Assembly (NCBI GenBank): GCA_002778195.1
Contig: PCDI01000011.1
Span: forward strand, 62,001-126,000
Source: Raffaelea ambrosiae
Taxonomy: Eukaryota > Ascomycota > Sordariomycetes > Ophiostomatales > Ophiostomataceae
Reading direction: 5' to 3'
DNA length: 64,000 bases
Below, piece after piece: positions 1-11,700 of this stretch (position 1 is its first letter; each line of letters begins with the position of its first letter). The notes beneath the pieces are model-generated. The model searched no databases. It had not been told where the DNA came from and saw only the letters and a list, made by a program, of their open reading frames with translations. Both the position numbers and the translations under genes were made by a program.

Positions 1-826
1 CGTTTGGCTCGCCAAAGGACGTGTAGGTTATCTCTCCGTTTCCATACCGCCTCTCTGGCGGAACCAATCCGGAGAGGTCAGTCAAGGCATCCGGCCCGTC
101 CGTTATCACCTTGTACGCACCGTCGTCCGGCTCGCTGTTAAAGTCTCCGCCCAGGAAGACGGGCACTTGGGGATGCCCGCACCAGCCATCACCGCCAGCC
201 TCGTACCCGTCCCAGCCATCCTGGCGTCGTTCCCACTCCCCGGCAATGGTCAAGATGAGGCTTGCGCTCTCGCGGCGCGCCTGAACGCCCAGGTGATCAA
301 AGTGCGTGCTCATGACCACGACCGGGGCGCCGGTCGAGCGGTGGTGAAAGAGACCGACGGTGACGACGCGGTTCAGCGCTGCGTCCCACCCGCGAGACGG
401 CACTGCCGGCGTTTCGCTCAGCCAATACATGCGCTTGCGTATGCAGCGCCACTCCATGATGCGATAGAACACAGGCGAAAACTCGCCGGCCTGCTTGCCG
501 TCGTCGCGCCCCTCGCCAATGTACGCCCACTCCGGTCCCAGCTGCGCCTGGATGTCCAGTACCTGCGAGTACAAGAGCTCCTGGAAGCACAGAAACGGCG
601 ACTTGTGGCCGGTGGTGATGAAGCGCAGCTGGGCGCATAGCTTGGGACACCGGACAGCCCACGGCTTCTCGTCGGCGACTGGGCTGGTCGTGGCATAGCG
701 GACATTGAACGTGACGAGCCGTAACGGCAGCGTGTCTCTGTTGGTGCTACTGCTGGTTCTGGAGCGGACGCCGGCGACGGCATGGTCGGCCGTCTCGGCA
801 AACTGGGCTGGGCGTTGGCCGCGCAT
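1..826 (-). CDS. Endonuclease/exonuclease/phosphatase-fold protein, 3' end cut by window edge
   Basis: The reverse frame stays open from an ATG at 824-826 to the window edge, giving about 275 residues with no stop. After a Ser/Thr-rich leader of about 35 residues come the fold's signatures in order: a FNVRY strand near residue 40, a QE metal-ligand pair near 85 (CFQELLY), a STHFDHLG segment near 175 and GGDFNSEPDDG near 222. This is the DNase I-like order (Asn, Glu, His, Asp-x-Asn) and the catalytic residues seen so far are intact. The family includes Mg-dependent nucleases and phosphoesterases. The FNVRYAT...EKPW style resembles small secreted or cytosolic fungal members rather than the CCR4 deadenylase, but substrate cannot be assigned. 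No intron is needed. The missing C-terminus should carry the final SDH motif. Confidence 0.88.
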   Translation of the reverse strand, partial: MRGQRPAQFAETADHAVAGVRSRTSSSTNRDTLPLRLVTFNVRYATTSPVADEKPWAVRCPKLCAQLRFITTGHKSPFLCFQELLYSQVLDIQAQLGPEWAYIGEGRDDGKQAGEFSPVFYRIMEWRCIRKRMYWLSETPAVPSRGWDAALNRVVTVGLFHHRSTGAPVVVMSTHFDHLGVQARRESASLILTIAGEWERRQDGWDGYEAGGDGWCGHPQVPVFLGGDFNSEPDDGAYKVITDGPDALTDLSGLVPPERRYGNGEITYTSFGEPN

Positions 827-3244
827 GTTTCCAGGGGTGACGATTTGGAGAGGGTGGTGAGATCGATCGAGAACACGAGCGAGGCAATGCGGCTTCTGCT
901 GGTACGATGGTCTGCACCCCAGTATTAATGGACCCCAACGCCGAGTTCGGGATTGAAAGGCCCTGGCGAGCGACTGTCCCGTTTCTGGTATCCAAGCGGT
1001 TCGCTGGCAAGTTGGGACGAATGGCTCAGCCGACTAGGATGGATGGGATGGCATGGGTGAATTGGCCGGTCTCGTTTCGGGTTCACGTGATATTAAGACA
1101 GACACGGTTCGATGACCGATCCAAGGAAGCCTCTTCTTCCCTGTCCTCTTGCACGCTGCCAATAACTGCGGCGGTACTTGCCTCTCTCTCATTGGCATGG
1201 AACTGTTCATGCACAGTCAGAAAGCCACGACTTACTGCCCTGTGGGCTACAATGGCAATACAACCCAAGAAGCATGGGTCCTATTTTGGTTCGCAGCTCG
1301 GTCTGGCATTGCATTCGCTGCCGTCCACTTTGTTGGGACTGGTTGGGACTGTTGGGCAGCCGTGACAGGATTCGAGCCCACCTTCGGTGGGCTTAGGTGA
1401 AGGGAGGGTGGTGGGCTCGTGTGTGCGCGTGGCCAGCCATGTCGGGGAAGGGGGAGCAGTGGAGGGACACACTCCTCCACTGATTGGTGCTGTTCATGCT
1501 CGGTCAACCAAGGCCACGGCTTCCTCTGATCCCCACGTTGCGTGCCCCCCGTTGCTGTTTCTTGCATGGCGGTGATTTGCCGGCGGAAGGGGATTCGTCA
1601 ATGTGCGTCGGCATTTGCCCTGCACCAGAACTTTCAGACGAGCCATCTGCAACATTGCGTTGGTAAGCTGCATCAGGAAGCATGATCTGCTACATGTAAG
1701 CGGCCGATGTGTCGGTCAGCTGCGGTGGCTGTTGCTCGCCTGCCATGATCGGCAAAGCGGCCAGGAGCACCAAAGAAGGAGGGGAGGTTGAGGTGAGACA
1801 AGGAGGCAATAAGGACGACTGGAGGGACCAAGAGCGAGCAGGACAGACCAGAGACACCGAGTGCAAGAGGATGGACGGCGGGTGATCGCAACGGCGGACA
1901 AGACGGTTAGCAAAGAGCCGCAGCTGTGCCTCCTCCATGTTCGTACTGCAGGCAGGGTGTCTCGAACGCCTGCAAGGGCAGTGCGCGGTTCCTGCATCAC
2001 CCGCATCATCCGCAATCTGCATCATCTGCCAGGAAGGCCTACGAGGTCGCCCGCCAGTTCCGAGCAGGCTGGGCGGAGAGGCGAAGACGGCGAGAGGGAG
2101 AGAGAAAAAGGTGTGTGTGCACTCGTATATTGGATTGTGCATGTACAAAGTGTGGGCAGCAAGACATACACGAGTTACATATACACGATGCACTGGACAG
2201 AGATACACCCTCCCCGACAAGGACGCACCCATCCAGTCTGCGCCACAGGCCTTTGCGTCACACAGGGCACGACTATCGAGCCTGCTGACAGGCGTAGACG
2301 TGAGCACGAGCAGGAGCTCTCACGCGACGCCCACATCTAGGGAAGGGTGAGACACGGCGACGAAAAGCACACCAAGGCCACAGAGCCCGGGGTTACGCTG
2401 CGCCGCGTCGCCTTTTGCGTTGACAGCTGGGACCGTTTTGGAGGGCAGCCGACCGGTGCCGGCGAGGGCAGTACTATGGCGGGCAAATTTGCGAGGAACT
2501 ACCCGTTATGTATCTGATGTAGACAATCAAAATAGGCAGGCAAATCCAGGCAAAGAAGGCAACGGTGGGCGGTGATGCCGTGATGCCGTGATGGAGAGAC
2601 AAGTAAGCTGAGACACCACGCTTGCAACTTCGGCGTGAGATAAGAACGACATGACCAGAGTGTCTTCTTACAAACAACCTCCCCAAAGGCCAGGCATGGT
2701 CAGTTGTATGATATGAATATCAGTTATCACCGGTTGCCACCAACAGAGCAGCCAGTCCCGTCCCGAGAGAGAACACCGCGGTGGCAGTGCGGTGGCATTG
2801 CGGTCATTGTATGGCTGGCCACCGAGCTGCAGAGACTTCCCCGCCCAGGTGTCGATCTCAGCTGAGTGGGCGCTCGCTAGGGCTTGGCCCAGCGGTCGCT
2901 CCCAGCCTTCACGGCACATTAGTGGCCGCTGCTGCGAGCACGGGAGTCGTCCCTACGCTGTGGCGATCGATAGTGCAGCCACCCGAGCCGCTAGTGCCCG
3001 CTAGGGATGCCCGCTTGCCCGCTATTAGGCTTGACCGCTAGACGGCTTCCAGCAACGCTTTTTCTTTTGGTCTGTCTCTGTGCGTCCGTGTGCGGTGTTC
3101 TTTTGCCTCACTTCTGCTCTTCGCCGCCGTCGACTGGTGCTTTGTTTTTTTGCTCTTTCGCTGCTAAGCGGTGCTCCTCTTGGTCGCGCCCGGCTCTGCC
3201 TGGCCTCTGGATGGCGCCCGTTGGCGCAAGTCGCTTGCGATCCA

Positions 3245-3289
3245 TTGGTCTCGATTTTGGTCTCGCTTTTGGTCTCGCTTTTGGTCTCA
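3245..3289. repeat. 12-bp tandem repeat, about four copies
   Basis: The unit TTTTGGTCTCGC is repeated about 3.7 times with minor variation in a noncoding region. Confidence 0.85.
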
Positions 3290-3955
3290 ACACGTCGACG
3301 AGCAGGCTCCGAGAGCCCACCCGCATGCATAGTATCTTTGCTCGTAGTCTGCTCTGGCAAGATAGTCCGCCTTGATGGCCCCCCCCTTGCCAGGATGCCT
3401 CTTTGTACAACCCTCCCGAGCATCGCGATAGGGTGGGGTGGACAGGCTGTGAGGACGCGCCCTCTCGGCATCGCCTATCGCTATCACAGTCGCTATCACT
3501 CTTACAGACAAGCCCGTCCGTGCTATCCATAGCAGTGCTCTGGCTCGCTCTGGCCGGCTGCGTCTCACTGTGGCCTGCTCTGTCCCGGCGGCCGTGGAGC
3601 TGTCCCACTTGCTGCCCCATCCCATCCGCTCTCTCGGTGTGAGCGGCGGCCTGCCCTTGGACCCGGTGCCAGTGGACATGCTCACCTGTACGTCACCGGT
3701 GATGCGCATGTCCGGAGCGAGACGTGCCCGCCAGTCTTGTCTGCGACTCTGTCCTCCCATTCCTCCTCCTCTCGTTCCTCTTCTCGCTCCTTTGTTCTCT
3801 GCCTGTCGCTCTCTGTCCAGCCGTCTGCATGCCCTCACTTCTTCATCGTTGCCTGCGTGTCTCGCTCGTCGTCCAACACCCCCTCTTGCTGCTCGTCTCA
3901 CCCGCCTCGTCAGGCGTGCGTGCGTCTCTGCCCCAGACACGGGTCTGGAGCCCCC

Positions 3956-3980
3956 NNNNNNNNNNNNNNNNNNNNNNNNN
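3956..3980. other. Assembly gap (25 N)
   Basis: A run of 25 undetermined bases flanked by C-rich sequence, probably a scaffolding or homopolymer gap. Confidence 0.99.
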
Positions 3981-4751
3981 CCCTCCCCCCCCCGCTGCGT
4001 GCACCTCTGTGTGCGCCTTCGTGATGGTGTGCACGGGGCCACACCTCCTTTCTGCCTTAGCCCTGCACATCCTTTGTCGCCAGTCCTGCTGAGGTGGGGT
4101 GCAGCACAAAACTTTATACATGCGAGTAATATACGAACCCAAAGAGAACCCATTTCTGCAGTCTAGATGCGTTCGTTGGTAGTGTTCGCGCTCGGCCGTG
4201 AAAAGTACTGCTCGGTCTTCAGCGTGAACGGCACACCCCCCCCTTTCTCTCCATCTATATAACTGTCTCTCCTCCCGCGATCTGCAAGGGAACATAAATT
4301 ATATGGTCTTCTACACACCGGCCCTACCGTGGCTGATGGTATATGAATAGATATTGTCCTCTTGTTCTCTTGTTCACTTCTTGCTCGTTCTTGTCCACGA
4401 CTGTCGCTTCTGATCTTCCATCGTTTCTTTGAGTTCTGTGTCCTTGGGCCTTTCTCATCTTCGGCCATCCCACCCTGTCTCTTGGTATTCCTTTGTTCTC
4501 TGGCCGTCAGGTGGTCTTCCGAGTCAACAGTCCTATTGTCCCACGTGGCCTGCTCACCCTCCCCCTATTGTTTTCGTCCATCTTAATATAGTCACCTCGA
4601 AAAAAAAACCTCGCAACAAACTTCATCCACGATCTTCGGACCCGGAATGACACCGACGTTACACGCCCTGCCAACCAACTCGACTCATACCTAAGATCTC
4701 TTTCCCATATCCGTTTATCTTCATACAACCACAAACACACGAGACTTCGCG

Positions 4752-5774
4752 ATGCCTGCTTCCGCTTCCCGCGCAAACAGGTGGAGGGACTCCTGGCCCC
4801 CGACCCAGGTGTACTTGCAGCCGCCTGTTCAGGCAGACAACGGCCTGGCTGTCCCGACCAAGGCTGAGAGCTGTGCTGCTCCTCACCCCCCCGACAACCC
4901 TGTCATCACCTCCTTCCCCACGCCAGACTTCTGGCACTCAGACGACGACGACGACGACGACATCTCAGGCAGCGACGACGAGTTCATGGACTTTGGCTTT
5001 GACGCTGGCATCGAGGGCGCCTCGCGTCCAGTGCCCATCGTCCGGGCCGTCAGTCCCTCTTCTCTGAATGGGCTCAGTCTGCCCGAGCCTCGGCCACCAA
5101 CGCCGCCGCGTTCCCGCATATCGCCGCGCTTTGCCCTTCGCGTTGAGCACCCCGCCGGGAACAAAGACCGTTACAACGAATCGGAAGACGACTCGGACAG
5201 TGACTTTGGCCTGTCCGACGACGACGACGACGACGACGATGAGAGCTTCGTTCGATTCGGCTCGGGAGCGCCGTATGGTGGATCGGGCCAGATCCCATTC
5301 AACGTGCGCTACTCAGCCTCGCTCAACGCTGGGAAGCCCAACTACGAGGCCCGGGCGCGGGCCAACAACAACAACAACAACAACACCCGGCGGAGGTCAT
5401 CCCTGCGGCGCATATCGTCCTGCTCGTCGCTCTCGGCCACGGCTGCCTGTGCGCGAGACCCGAGCCAGACGATGTTCCGCTGCGGCACGTACCCGCCGTA
5501 CGGCCAACAGGGCGGGCTCGACTCCCTTCTGTATGGCGGCTCCTTCGGCGGCGGCTCTGGCGGCAGCTTTGGCTGGCGTGCCGAGCCGATCGCGAGACAC
5601 CAGTCTCCCCGGTCCTGGCGTCCCCCGAGCCCCGCGGTCTACTCGATCACAGAGGAGACCGAGGAGGACCTGGTCAGCAGCGGCTTGCTGGAGGGCACCA
5701 CGCAGGCACAGAGCCTTGGCCCGCAGCCGAAGAAGCAGGTCCGGTTTGCGCTGTCTCACGGCGAGGCTGCTTGA
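4752..5774 (+). CDS. Hypothetical acidic low-complexity protein with C-terminal RVxF-like motif
   Basis: Single-exon frame of 340 residues starting at an ATG after a pyrimidine-rich leader. No enzymatic domain is visible. It has two acidic blocks (seven Asp near residue 65 and eight Asp near 160), a run of seven Asn near 207, a Ser/Arg-rich patch, a Gly/Ser/Phe-rich segment near 265 and a basic C-terminus KKQVRFALSH. The KQVRF core fits the RVxF consensus by which regulatory subunits dock on protein phosphatase 1. That suggests, but does not prove, a PP1-interacting or other regulatory protein. Coding bias resembles neighbouring genes and the frame is long and ATG-initiated, so I consider it real. 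The 3' flank is T-rich, typical of a fungal 3' UTR. Confidence 0.75.
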   Translation: MPASASRANRWRDSWPPTQVYLQPPVQADNGLAVPTKAESCAAPHPPDNPVITSFPTPDFWHSDDDDDDDISGSDDEFMDFGFDAGIEGASRPVPIVRAVSPSSLNGLSLPEPRPPTPPRSRISPRFALRVEHPAGNKDRYNESEDDSDSDFGLSDDDDDDDDESFVRFGSGAPYGGSGQIPFNVRYSASLNAGKPNYEARARANNNNNNNTRRRSSLRRISSCSSLSATAACARDPSQTMFRCGTYPPYGQQGGLDSLLYGGSFGGGSGGSFGWRAEPIARHQSPRSWRPPSPAVYSITEETEEDLVSSGLLEGTTQAQSLGPQPKKQVRFALSHGEAA

Positions 5775-8700
5775 TCGTGTCCTCTCCCAAGCTCACCCCT
5801 TCCTTTTTTTATTCCCTTATGACTTCCTTCCGTCCTCCTTCCCTTCTTCCTCTTCAATTCTTAGTTGATATTTCTCTTTATTCCCTTTTTTATTCTTATT
5901 TTTTTTTGCATTTCATTTCTCTTTTGTCGCCTCTTCACACATGATCCCCTTCGGTTCTCATGATACATTGCTGCTTTCGCTGCTTTCGCTGCTTTTTTAT
6001 TTTATTTTGCCCGCGTGCAGTCGGTGGTTATTTGGTCTTTCCTTTCCCCTTCCCCTTCTGACCTGCCATTTGGCAGCGCTGGAGGCCCTTGGTGTTTTCG
6101 GTTCATATCTGCCCCTGCGGCACAGTTTCTTGTTGGTTATCTGGTTCTCTGTTGGCTATCTGCTTTTTTTTGACTGTTACCGCCGTCTGGCACAGAGGCG
6201 CGCGGGACAGGCAAGGCATCGTCGTGGGATGGAAGCATTGAACATGGGAGATTGCATTGCGAAAGAAGTCATGGACGGGCTCACGCCCAAGTATGGAAGT
6301 CGTTCAATTCAGCATGGTTGGTTGCAATAGCTCTTCGCTGCCCCAGCTAAAAGACACAGTAATATTAAGGTAGTTTCGAATAAGATCCCTTACATAACAC
6401 ACGCGTACCAACATGTAGTTAGTAACTACTCGTAATTGCCCACTCTGCCCGCATGCATGCAAACACTTCCGTCTCGCATGTTGTGGCCGAGCCATCAGTC
6501 CAGAACCACCAGACTACTGCAGTTCCCAAGCGTGACAATGCACGCAGAATGCACGCAGAATCCGCCGCCAACACCATCTCTGCATAGTGCGCACGTTGCG
6601 ACGAGTGCGCGACAATTTCCAACACGCTGGCCAACAGACCGTGGGTATGTGTGACCCTGTAGACGGACGCTCACTACTGCACGTGTCCAGTTGGATCCCC
6701 AAAGAACAAACAAGTGTCTCGGCGTATTTGACGGCAGCTGGGCCATCTAACCAGATCTGTTGATCTCGGTGATTTGTGCGGGCACCGGGCGCAGGCGATG
6801 TGCACATCCCCACCTGTATCTCTACAAAGTAGTGGCTCGTTATCGCGGTGTACATGTCGCACTTCTCTGTGCAACCTGGCGATGCCGTGATAAGGTATTG
6901 TCTGCGATTGTGCAAGCAGTCGTTCGTCTCATCCGGGGTTGTGCCACCTTGGCGATGTGTTTTACTATGTACTCCGCAAAAGGACGGAAATTTGCGCTGC
7001 TTGTCTCTTGGCCGCAGAAAGATCTGTCTGCCATGACGCGATATGGTCATGGAAAGGTCATGATTTTTGCACTCAGTAGCAGAGGGAGATTCCAAAAAAT
7101 GCGATACGAGCATGCAAGACGCAGGCGTGCTATGTATTTGGAGGTCTTGTACCTTGCCACGTAAAACGCGCCCGAAGATACCTAAGCCAATACGGTAGTT
7201 ATGCCGCTCTGTCCTATTGCAATCTCCAGAGGCCTCGCCTCCTTCAGTCCTTTTTCGCTGCGTAGGATCTGGAATATGCAACACAAACAAGCACCGGCAG
7301 CCACTAAGAAGCCAGCTAGCCAGCCGCTAGCCTCTTAGCTGCCCCCAGCTCGCTGTGCTGCGGCCTTTGGCCTCGTCCCGTTGCTGGGCAGCAGCTGATG
7401 TGTGGTGGGGCCTGTTTTCGTCGCCGCCCCACTCCCTTGCCTGCAGGTCGCACCTGCCGTCGCAGCTGTGGTGCCCACCCCTGCCACCTTGCCCACACAT
7501 TGCACTCATTGTCTGCGCCCGCCTGGCCTGCACAAGCAAGACCTGCTTCCAGTTCTTTATTGCATGCCGTCCTCGGCGCACAAGGCCTCAATGTATTACT
7601 ATGTATTGGTTAAGAAGTTAAGGGTGGTATTAGTGTCAGTGCACCCTTCGCTCCTGCCCTCTGTCTCGCCCACTCACGGCCTCCCGGCGCCTTCCCTATT
7701 GTTTACTCCTTCCGTCTCCGCCGCTCGTCATTGGTCGAAGCACCTGTCCCCGACCTCCAACTACGGCGCTATCATGGCAGGTCCAAACCAAAAACCTCAC
7801 GGCTCTGCTTTGTTTTTTCTGCACTCGCTAGCATCTTCTTAGCAAAACAATCCGCGAGGCTCGCCGGCTCATTCTTGCGACCACAGGCCTTGCGGCAACC
7901 ATCGACCGCCTCCCCTAGGCTCTCACACGTTACTTTCTCCCCTCGCAACTGCCGCCTGTCTCTGTTCTTAAATTTTTCCTCTTATCTCTTTTGGTCTTCG
8001 CTCCTGCAATTTAATAGCTCGACCTATTTTCTGCGTTCGCTCGTTGTGTGCCTGTTCCGCGATACCTCGACTCAGATCTGCGTGTTGATCCGGCGCTCGC
8101 TGATCGCCAACCTGTGCATCCAGCACCACCACCTCACCTGCATCCGACTGTCTCTACCGGCCGCATTCATACCCGCTCCACGTTGCACGACGGCCTCCAA
8201 TTTTCCGCCAGTCGTCTCGCCGGACCGACTATCACGAAATCACGAAATCGCGAAATCGCATCTTTCCAAGACATCTTTCCAAAGACACCCGCGCGCCCAT
8301 TGCTGCCATGATTGCCGGCCAGCAGGCCCTGCTCTGATTGATCTTGCGCCTGCTGTGAATCTTTCCGTCTCGAACACGGCCCTGAGCAGCATGCGCAACA
8401 ACTAGGTGCGTGACAAGCATGCTACCCTCTTCGGGGTCCTTCTTCTATCCCTCTATCCCCTCCACAACCCCCCCGGGCCTGGAATTGGATTCGGCATGTG
8501 CGTGTGTGTATGCATCGCTTGCTCAGAGAAGCAGGCGTGGGTTTGCGCTGCTTCGCAGCAGCATCTTTTGCCGTGTCCAAAAACCGGGCCAGCCCCGACC
8601 TGTTGGTTTTCTAGAACTCGTATTTCCTTTTGGCTGCGTTCCCGTCCTGGTGGTGGACCTTTGTCTGTTCCGCCATTGCGTTCTAGAGGTCTTCCTCTCA

Positions 8701-8797
8701 CACATTCTCCGACTCTCCGACTTGCTTCTGGGACACAAGAGTGTGGCCAACGACTCCCATTCCGCTTATCTGCTAACGTCCCAGTTCTTTCTAGATC
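5775..8797. other. Intergenic region and 5' leader of the DH-like gene
   Basis: No protein-coding gene recognised. It begins with a T-rich 3' flank. A perfect 7-bp inverted repeat (GTAGTTA G TAACTAC) lies near 6416-6430, beside a TACTCGTA octamer. The stretch 7650-8400 is pyrimidine-rich and probably holds the promoter and transcribed leader of the downstream gene, including a probable leader intron (annotated separately). Confidence 0.6.
8406..8794 (+). other. Probable 5' UTR intron of the DH-like gene
   Basis: A consensus donor (GTGCGT) at 8406 pairs with a branch site TGCTAACG at 8771-8778 and an acceptor TTTCTAG ending at 8794, three bases before the ATG at 8798. The branch-to-acceptor spacing is normal for fungal introns. 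The acceptor is convincing. The donor choice is inferred, as other GT sites upstream could be used. Confidence 0.55.
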
Positions 8798-11700
8798 ATG
8801 CCTCCCCCCAAACAACCTTCCGACGACGATGGCCCTGCAAGAGCCGGTCGCAAGGTCTCTGCAACCAAACGAAAACCAAACAATGCCCCGGTGACACCCA
8901 CCAAGCGCAAGACTTCTTCAGGACAGACGCCAAAGAGCGCACCCGCCGCCACCGGTCTTGCCAAAAATGGTTCTGGCGAGGCAATTGGCAACAGACAACG
9001 CCGTCCCTCTCAGTCTCAAAAAGGTCAGTCCACCTTGCTCAATGACTTTCTCCTCGGCCGCCAAACACAGGCGCGCGTTTCCGCCACCCATGAGGCGCAT
9101 CGAAAGAAGGCTGTCGACTCAGCTGCGGTGCGGGCGGAGCTCCGACGGACCATGCGCCAGTCCTCTGTCCGCAAGCTGCCGCAACCCGGCGGTGTGAGGG
9201 AACGCGTCAAAAAGTGGCAGAAAGCCAATGGTGTTGAGATGGCTCTCGGCAACCCAGACGATGCACCGAGCGAGCCGACTGACGTGGCCCTCGATGTGGA
9301 AGAGAAGAGCGTGACGGAGGAAGACCGCCTTCGTATACGCGCACGCAAAAGACGAAAAAATAAGAAGGCCTCTGCTCGGCGCCCAAAGTCGCCCAAAGTC
9401 GACAATGGTGAAAACGACCAAGACAGTGGAGGCCAGACTGGAAGCGAGGAAGACGATGACGACGAAAACTCTATTTCGGGAGACGACAACAGCATGGACG
9501 ATTCCAAAGACGGTTCGAAAGACGGTTCGAAAGACGATTCCAAAGACGATTCCAAAGACGACACAATCACACCGAGGCGAGTGCGGTCTCCAAAGGGCCG
9601 GAAAATCCTCCAGGAAAGCCCCAATCCGAGCAGTCCGAATCTTGGCAGCCCTCCTAAAAAGAGGATCGTTAGTGACGACAACTGGATGAAACGCAAGAAG
9701 CGGCCTTCCCCACGAAACAGCAGCGCTAGGAAATCGAGCAAGACAAGCCCGGGCCCTTCGCCGATTCCCAAAGACTTCTTGCAGCGCACGGCCAAGAACC
9801 CTACTGTCCAGAGCAAGATCAAAGACTGGGCGAACAGGGTGGAGCCGCCAGAGAGCCCGAATCCTGAGCGGCCATCAAGCGCCAGAAGCTCCAGACACTC
9901 TACAAAACGGACTGTCGACGAGAAGGAGCACAAGACGGACGACGGAAAAGCCGGCGCCAAGAGCGGCGCCAAGAGCGGCGCCAAGAGCGGCGACAAGAGC
10001 GGCGACAAGAACAGTGACAAGAGCGGCGACAAGAACAGTGACAAGGGCACAGACAAGGCTGGCCAGAAGACTGACCAGAAGGCTGATGACAAGGCCGGCA
10101 ATGGGAGTTGGCGGAGTACGAGTACTCCTGACGACGGCATCCGTGTGCGTCCGCTTCGCGTTGTCAAATCTGTTCCGAAAGAGCGCACCTCGTCGCGGCA
10201 ACATGAAAAGCCCAAGGATGCGGAACCCACCAAAGAGGCCAAAAAGGACCTGTTTGATGACGGCATCCGCGTGCGCCCATTGAGCGTAGAGCGGCCCTCT
10301 GTCGAAAGGAGGAGGACGCGGTCCCCGGAGGTAGAACTAGCTGCGCCTCCCAAGACAAGATTCCTGCCAAATGACGGCATTCGAGTGCGGCCCATAAAGT
10401 CTCCGGTTCCAGATGAGAGAGTCAAGGTTCGCTCCAGCCGGAAAGCCATGGCTGAGAGCGACACAAGCGCCCGAACGCCTTCGCCCCCTCGGCCCAGAAC
10501 ACAAACAATACGCAAGACATATGTTGTACGCAGTGCTCCGGCGAAGACCAAGGCGGAAGATCCACTGCCAGAGCCGAAGCGGGCACCTGTTCAAGAAGAT
10601 CACGAGGCGGTGCCAGACACGCCTACAAGGCAACCGAGAGTCAGACACAGCCCCAGGATGACAAAGGTGCCGCCGAAACGCAACCCCAGCCCTGCCGAAG
10701 ATTCACGAACAGATGACTCGGCGCGAACCGGTTCCCTGCCCGACGACGCCAGGACTGCCAGATCCTCGTCTGGAGAAAGGCAGACAGAGCTGTCAGAGCG
10801 CGCGTACGAGCCATCTGTTGCGCCGCAGAAATCACTGGCTGAAATTCCGGTTGGGTTTTCTGCATTTAGCGAGCTCGACCTCTCTGGCAATGGATATGGC
10901 AGGCCCAGAGGAGCAGCAAGGAATCCGAGCTTCAAGGGTGTTCCGCATGTGTTGAAGCGTGTTGTGAGTGAAGGGAAAAAGATCATCCACGAAAAGACCG
11001 AGCCACCGCGGCCGATGGCCGCGAACCAGCCGCCGAGCATCGAAAACTGGCTGAACGGCACCGTGGATCCCTTTGTCGACACTCCGGTTGTCCCTCAGCC
11101 ATCGGCATCTACGCAAAGGCGGCGTTCCGTCGAAGAGGAGTGGAAGCAGGACGTGCGGCACCGATCGACAGATTCAACGAAGCATACCGAGGAGCAGCCT
11201 GCTCCCCAGCCACCGAGAGCGACGCACCATGATGATCGCGAAGCGCCAGCAGTCCGCCTGCCTCTGAGGCATAAGGCCGAGGAGAAGCCTGCTCCCGCAG
11301 TCACACCTGTGAAGGAGCCTGTCGCAGCAACAGCAGCCGCTGTCGAGGAGGTGACCCCAGAGAGACCAACACCGAAAGCTAGACCTATGTCGGGCCTGCA
11401 TAGGAGCGGCGCGACAAGGAATCGGAGCACTTCGTCCCCTGCAAAGTATGCCAGCGCGAAGAAGCCTTTCCGCGAGGCGTTGCGGGAAGCTTTCCACGGA
11501 GAGTCTGGGTCATACAAGAAGCCAGGGGCGTCCCCGAGCTACGGCACCGACCGCGAGCGGGATTTCAGCAGGGACCAGAGCAGGAACCGGAGCAGGGACT
11601 ACGACAGAGCTTACGACAGAGACTACGACAGAGACTACGACAGGGACTACGACAGAGACCACGACAGAGACCACGACAGAGACCACGACAGAGACCACGA

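Larger units (their letters stand above)
827..4751. other. Intergenic region, no recognisable gene
   Basis: About 3.9 kb between the divergent EEP-fold gene and the acidic orphan. Short open frames occur on both strands but none resembles a known protein or shows splice-consistent continuation. It contains a 12-bp repeat (3245-3289), a 25-base N gap (3956-3980) and a perfect 8-bp-stem hairpin at 1375-1393. The last kilobase before 4752 is pyrimidine-rich on the plus strand, as expected of a fungal promoter and leader. Confidence 0.7.

Noticed and set aside
1368..1393. tRNA-like B-box (minus strand GGCTCGAATCC) next to an 8-bp hairpin, with a sequence complementary to a possible acceptor arm at 1515-1521.
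   Set aside because: The T-stem does not pair well and no D-arm or anticodon arm can be folded between; at most a degraded tRNA.
1190..1530. Two similar segments (about 1190-1240 and 1480-1530) sharing TGTTCATGC and CCACG.CTT words.
   Set aside because: Similarity is short and interrupted, and no element boundaries or coding content could be defined.
3287..4153. 288-residue reverse frame spanning the N gap.
   Set aside because: Depends on undetermined bases and shows only low-complexity composition.
5941..6330. 129-residue hydrophobic ORF downstream of the acidic orphan.
   Set aside because: Phe/Leu-rich because the DNA is T-rich 3' UTR-like; no motif or coding bias.
9025..10551. 508-codon antisense frame within the DH-like gene.
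   Set aside because: Mirror of the KS/KD repeat region; low-complexity Ser/Leu composition with no independent support.
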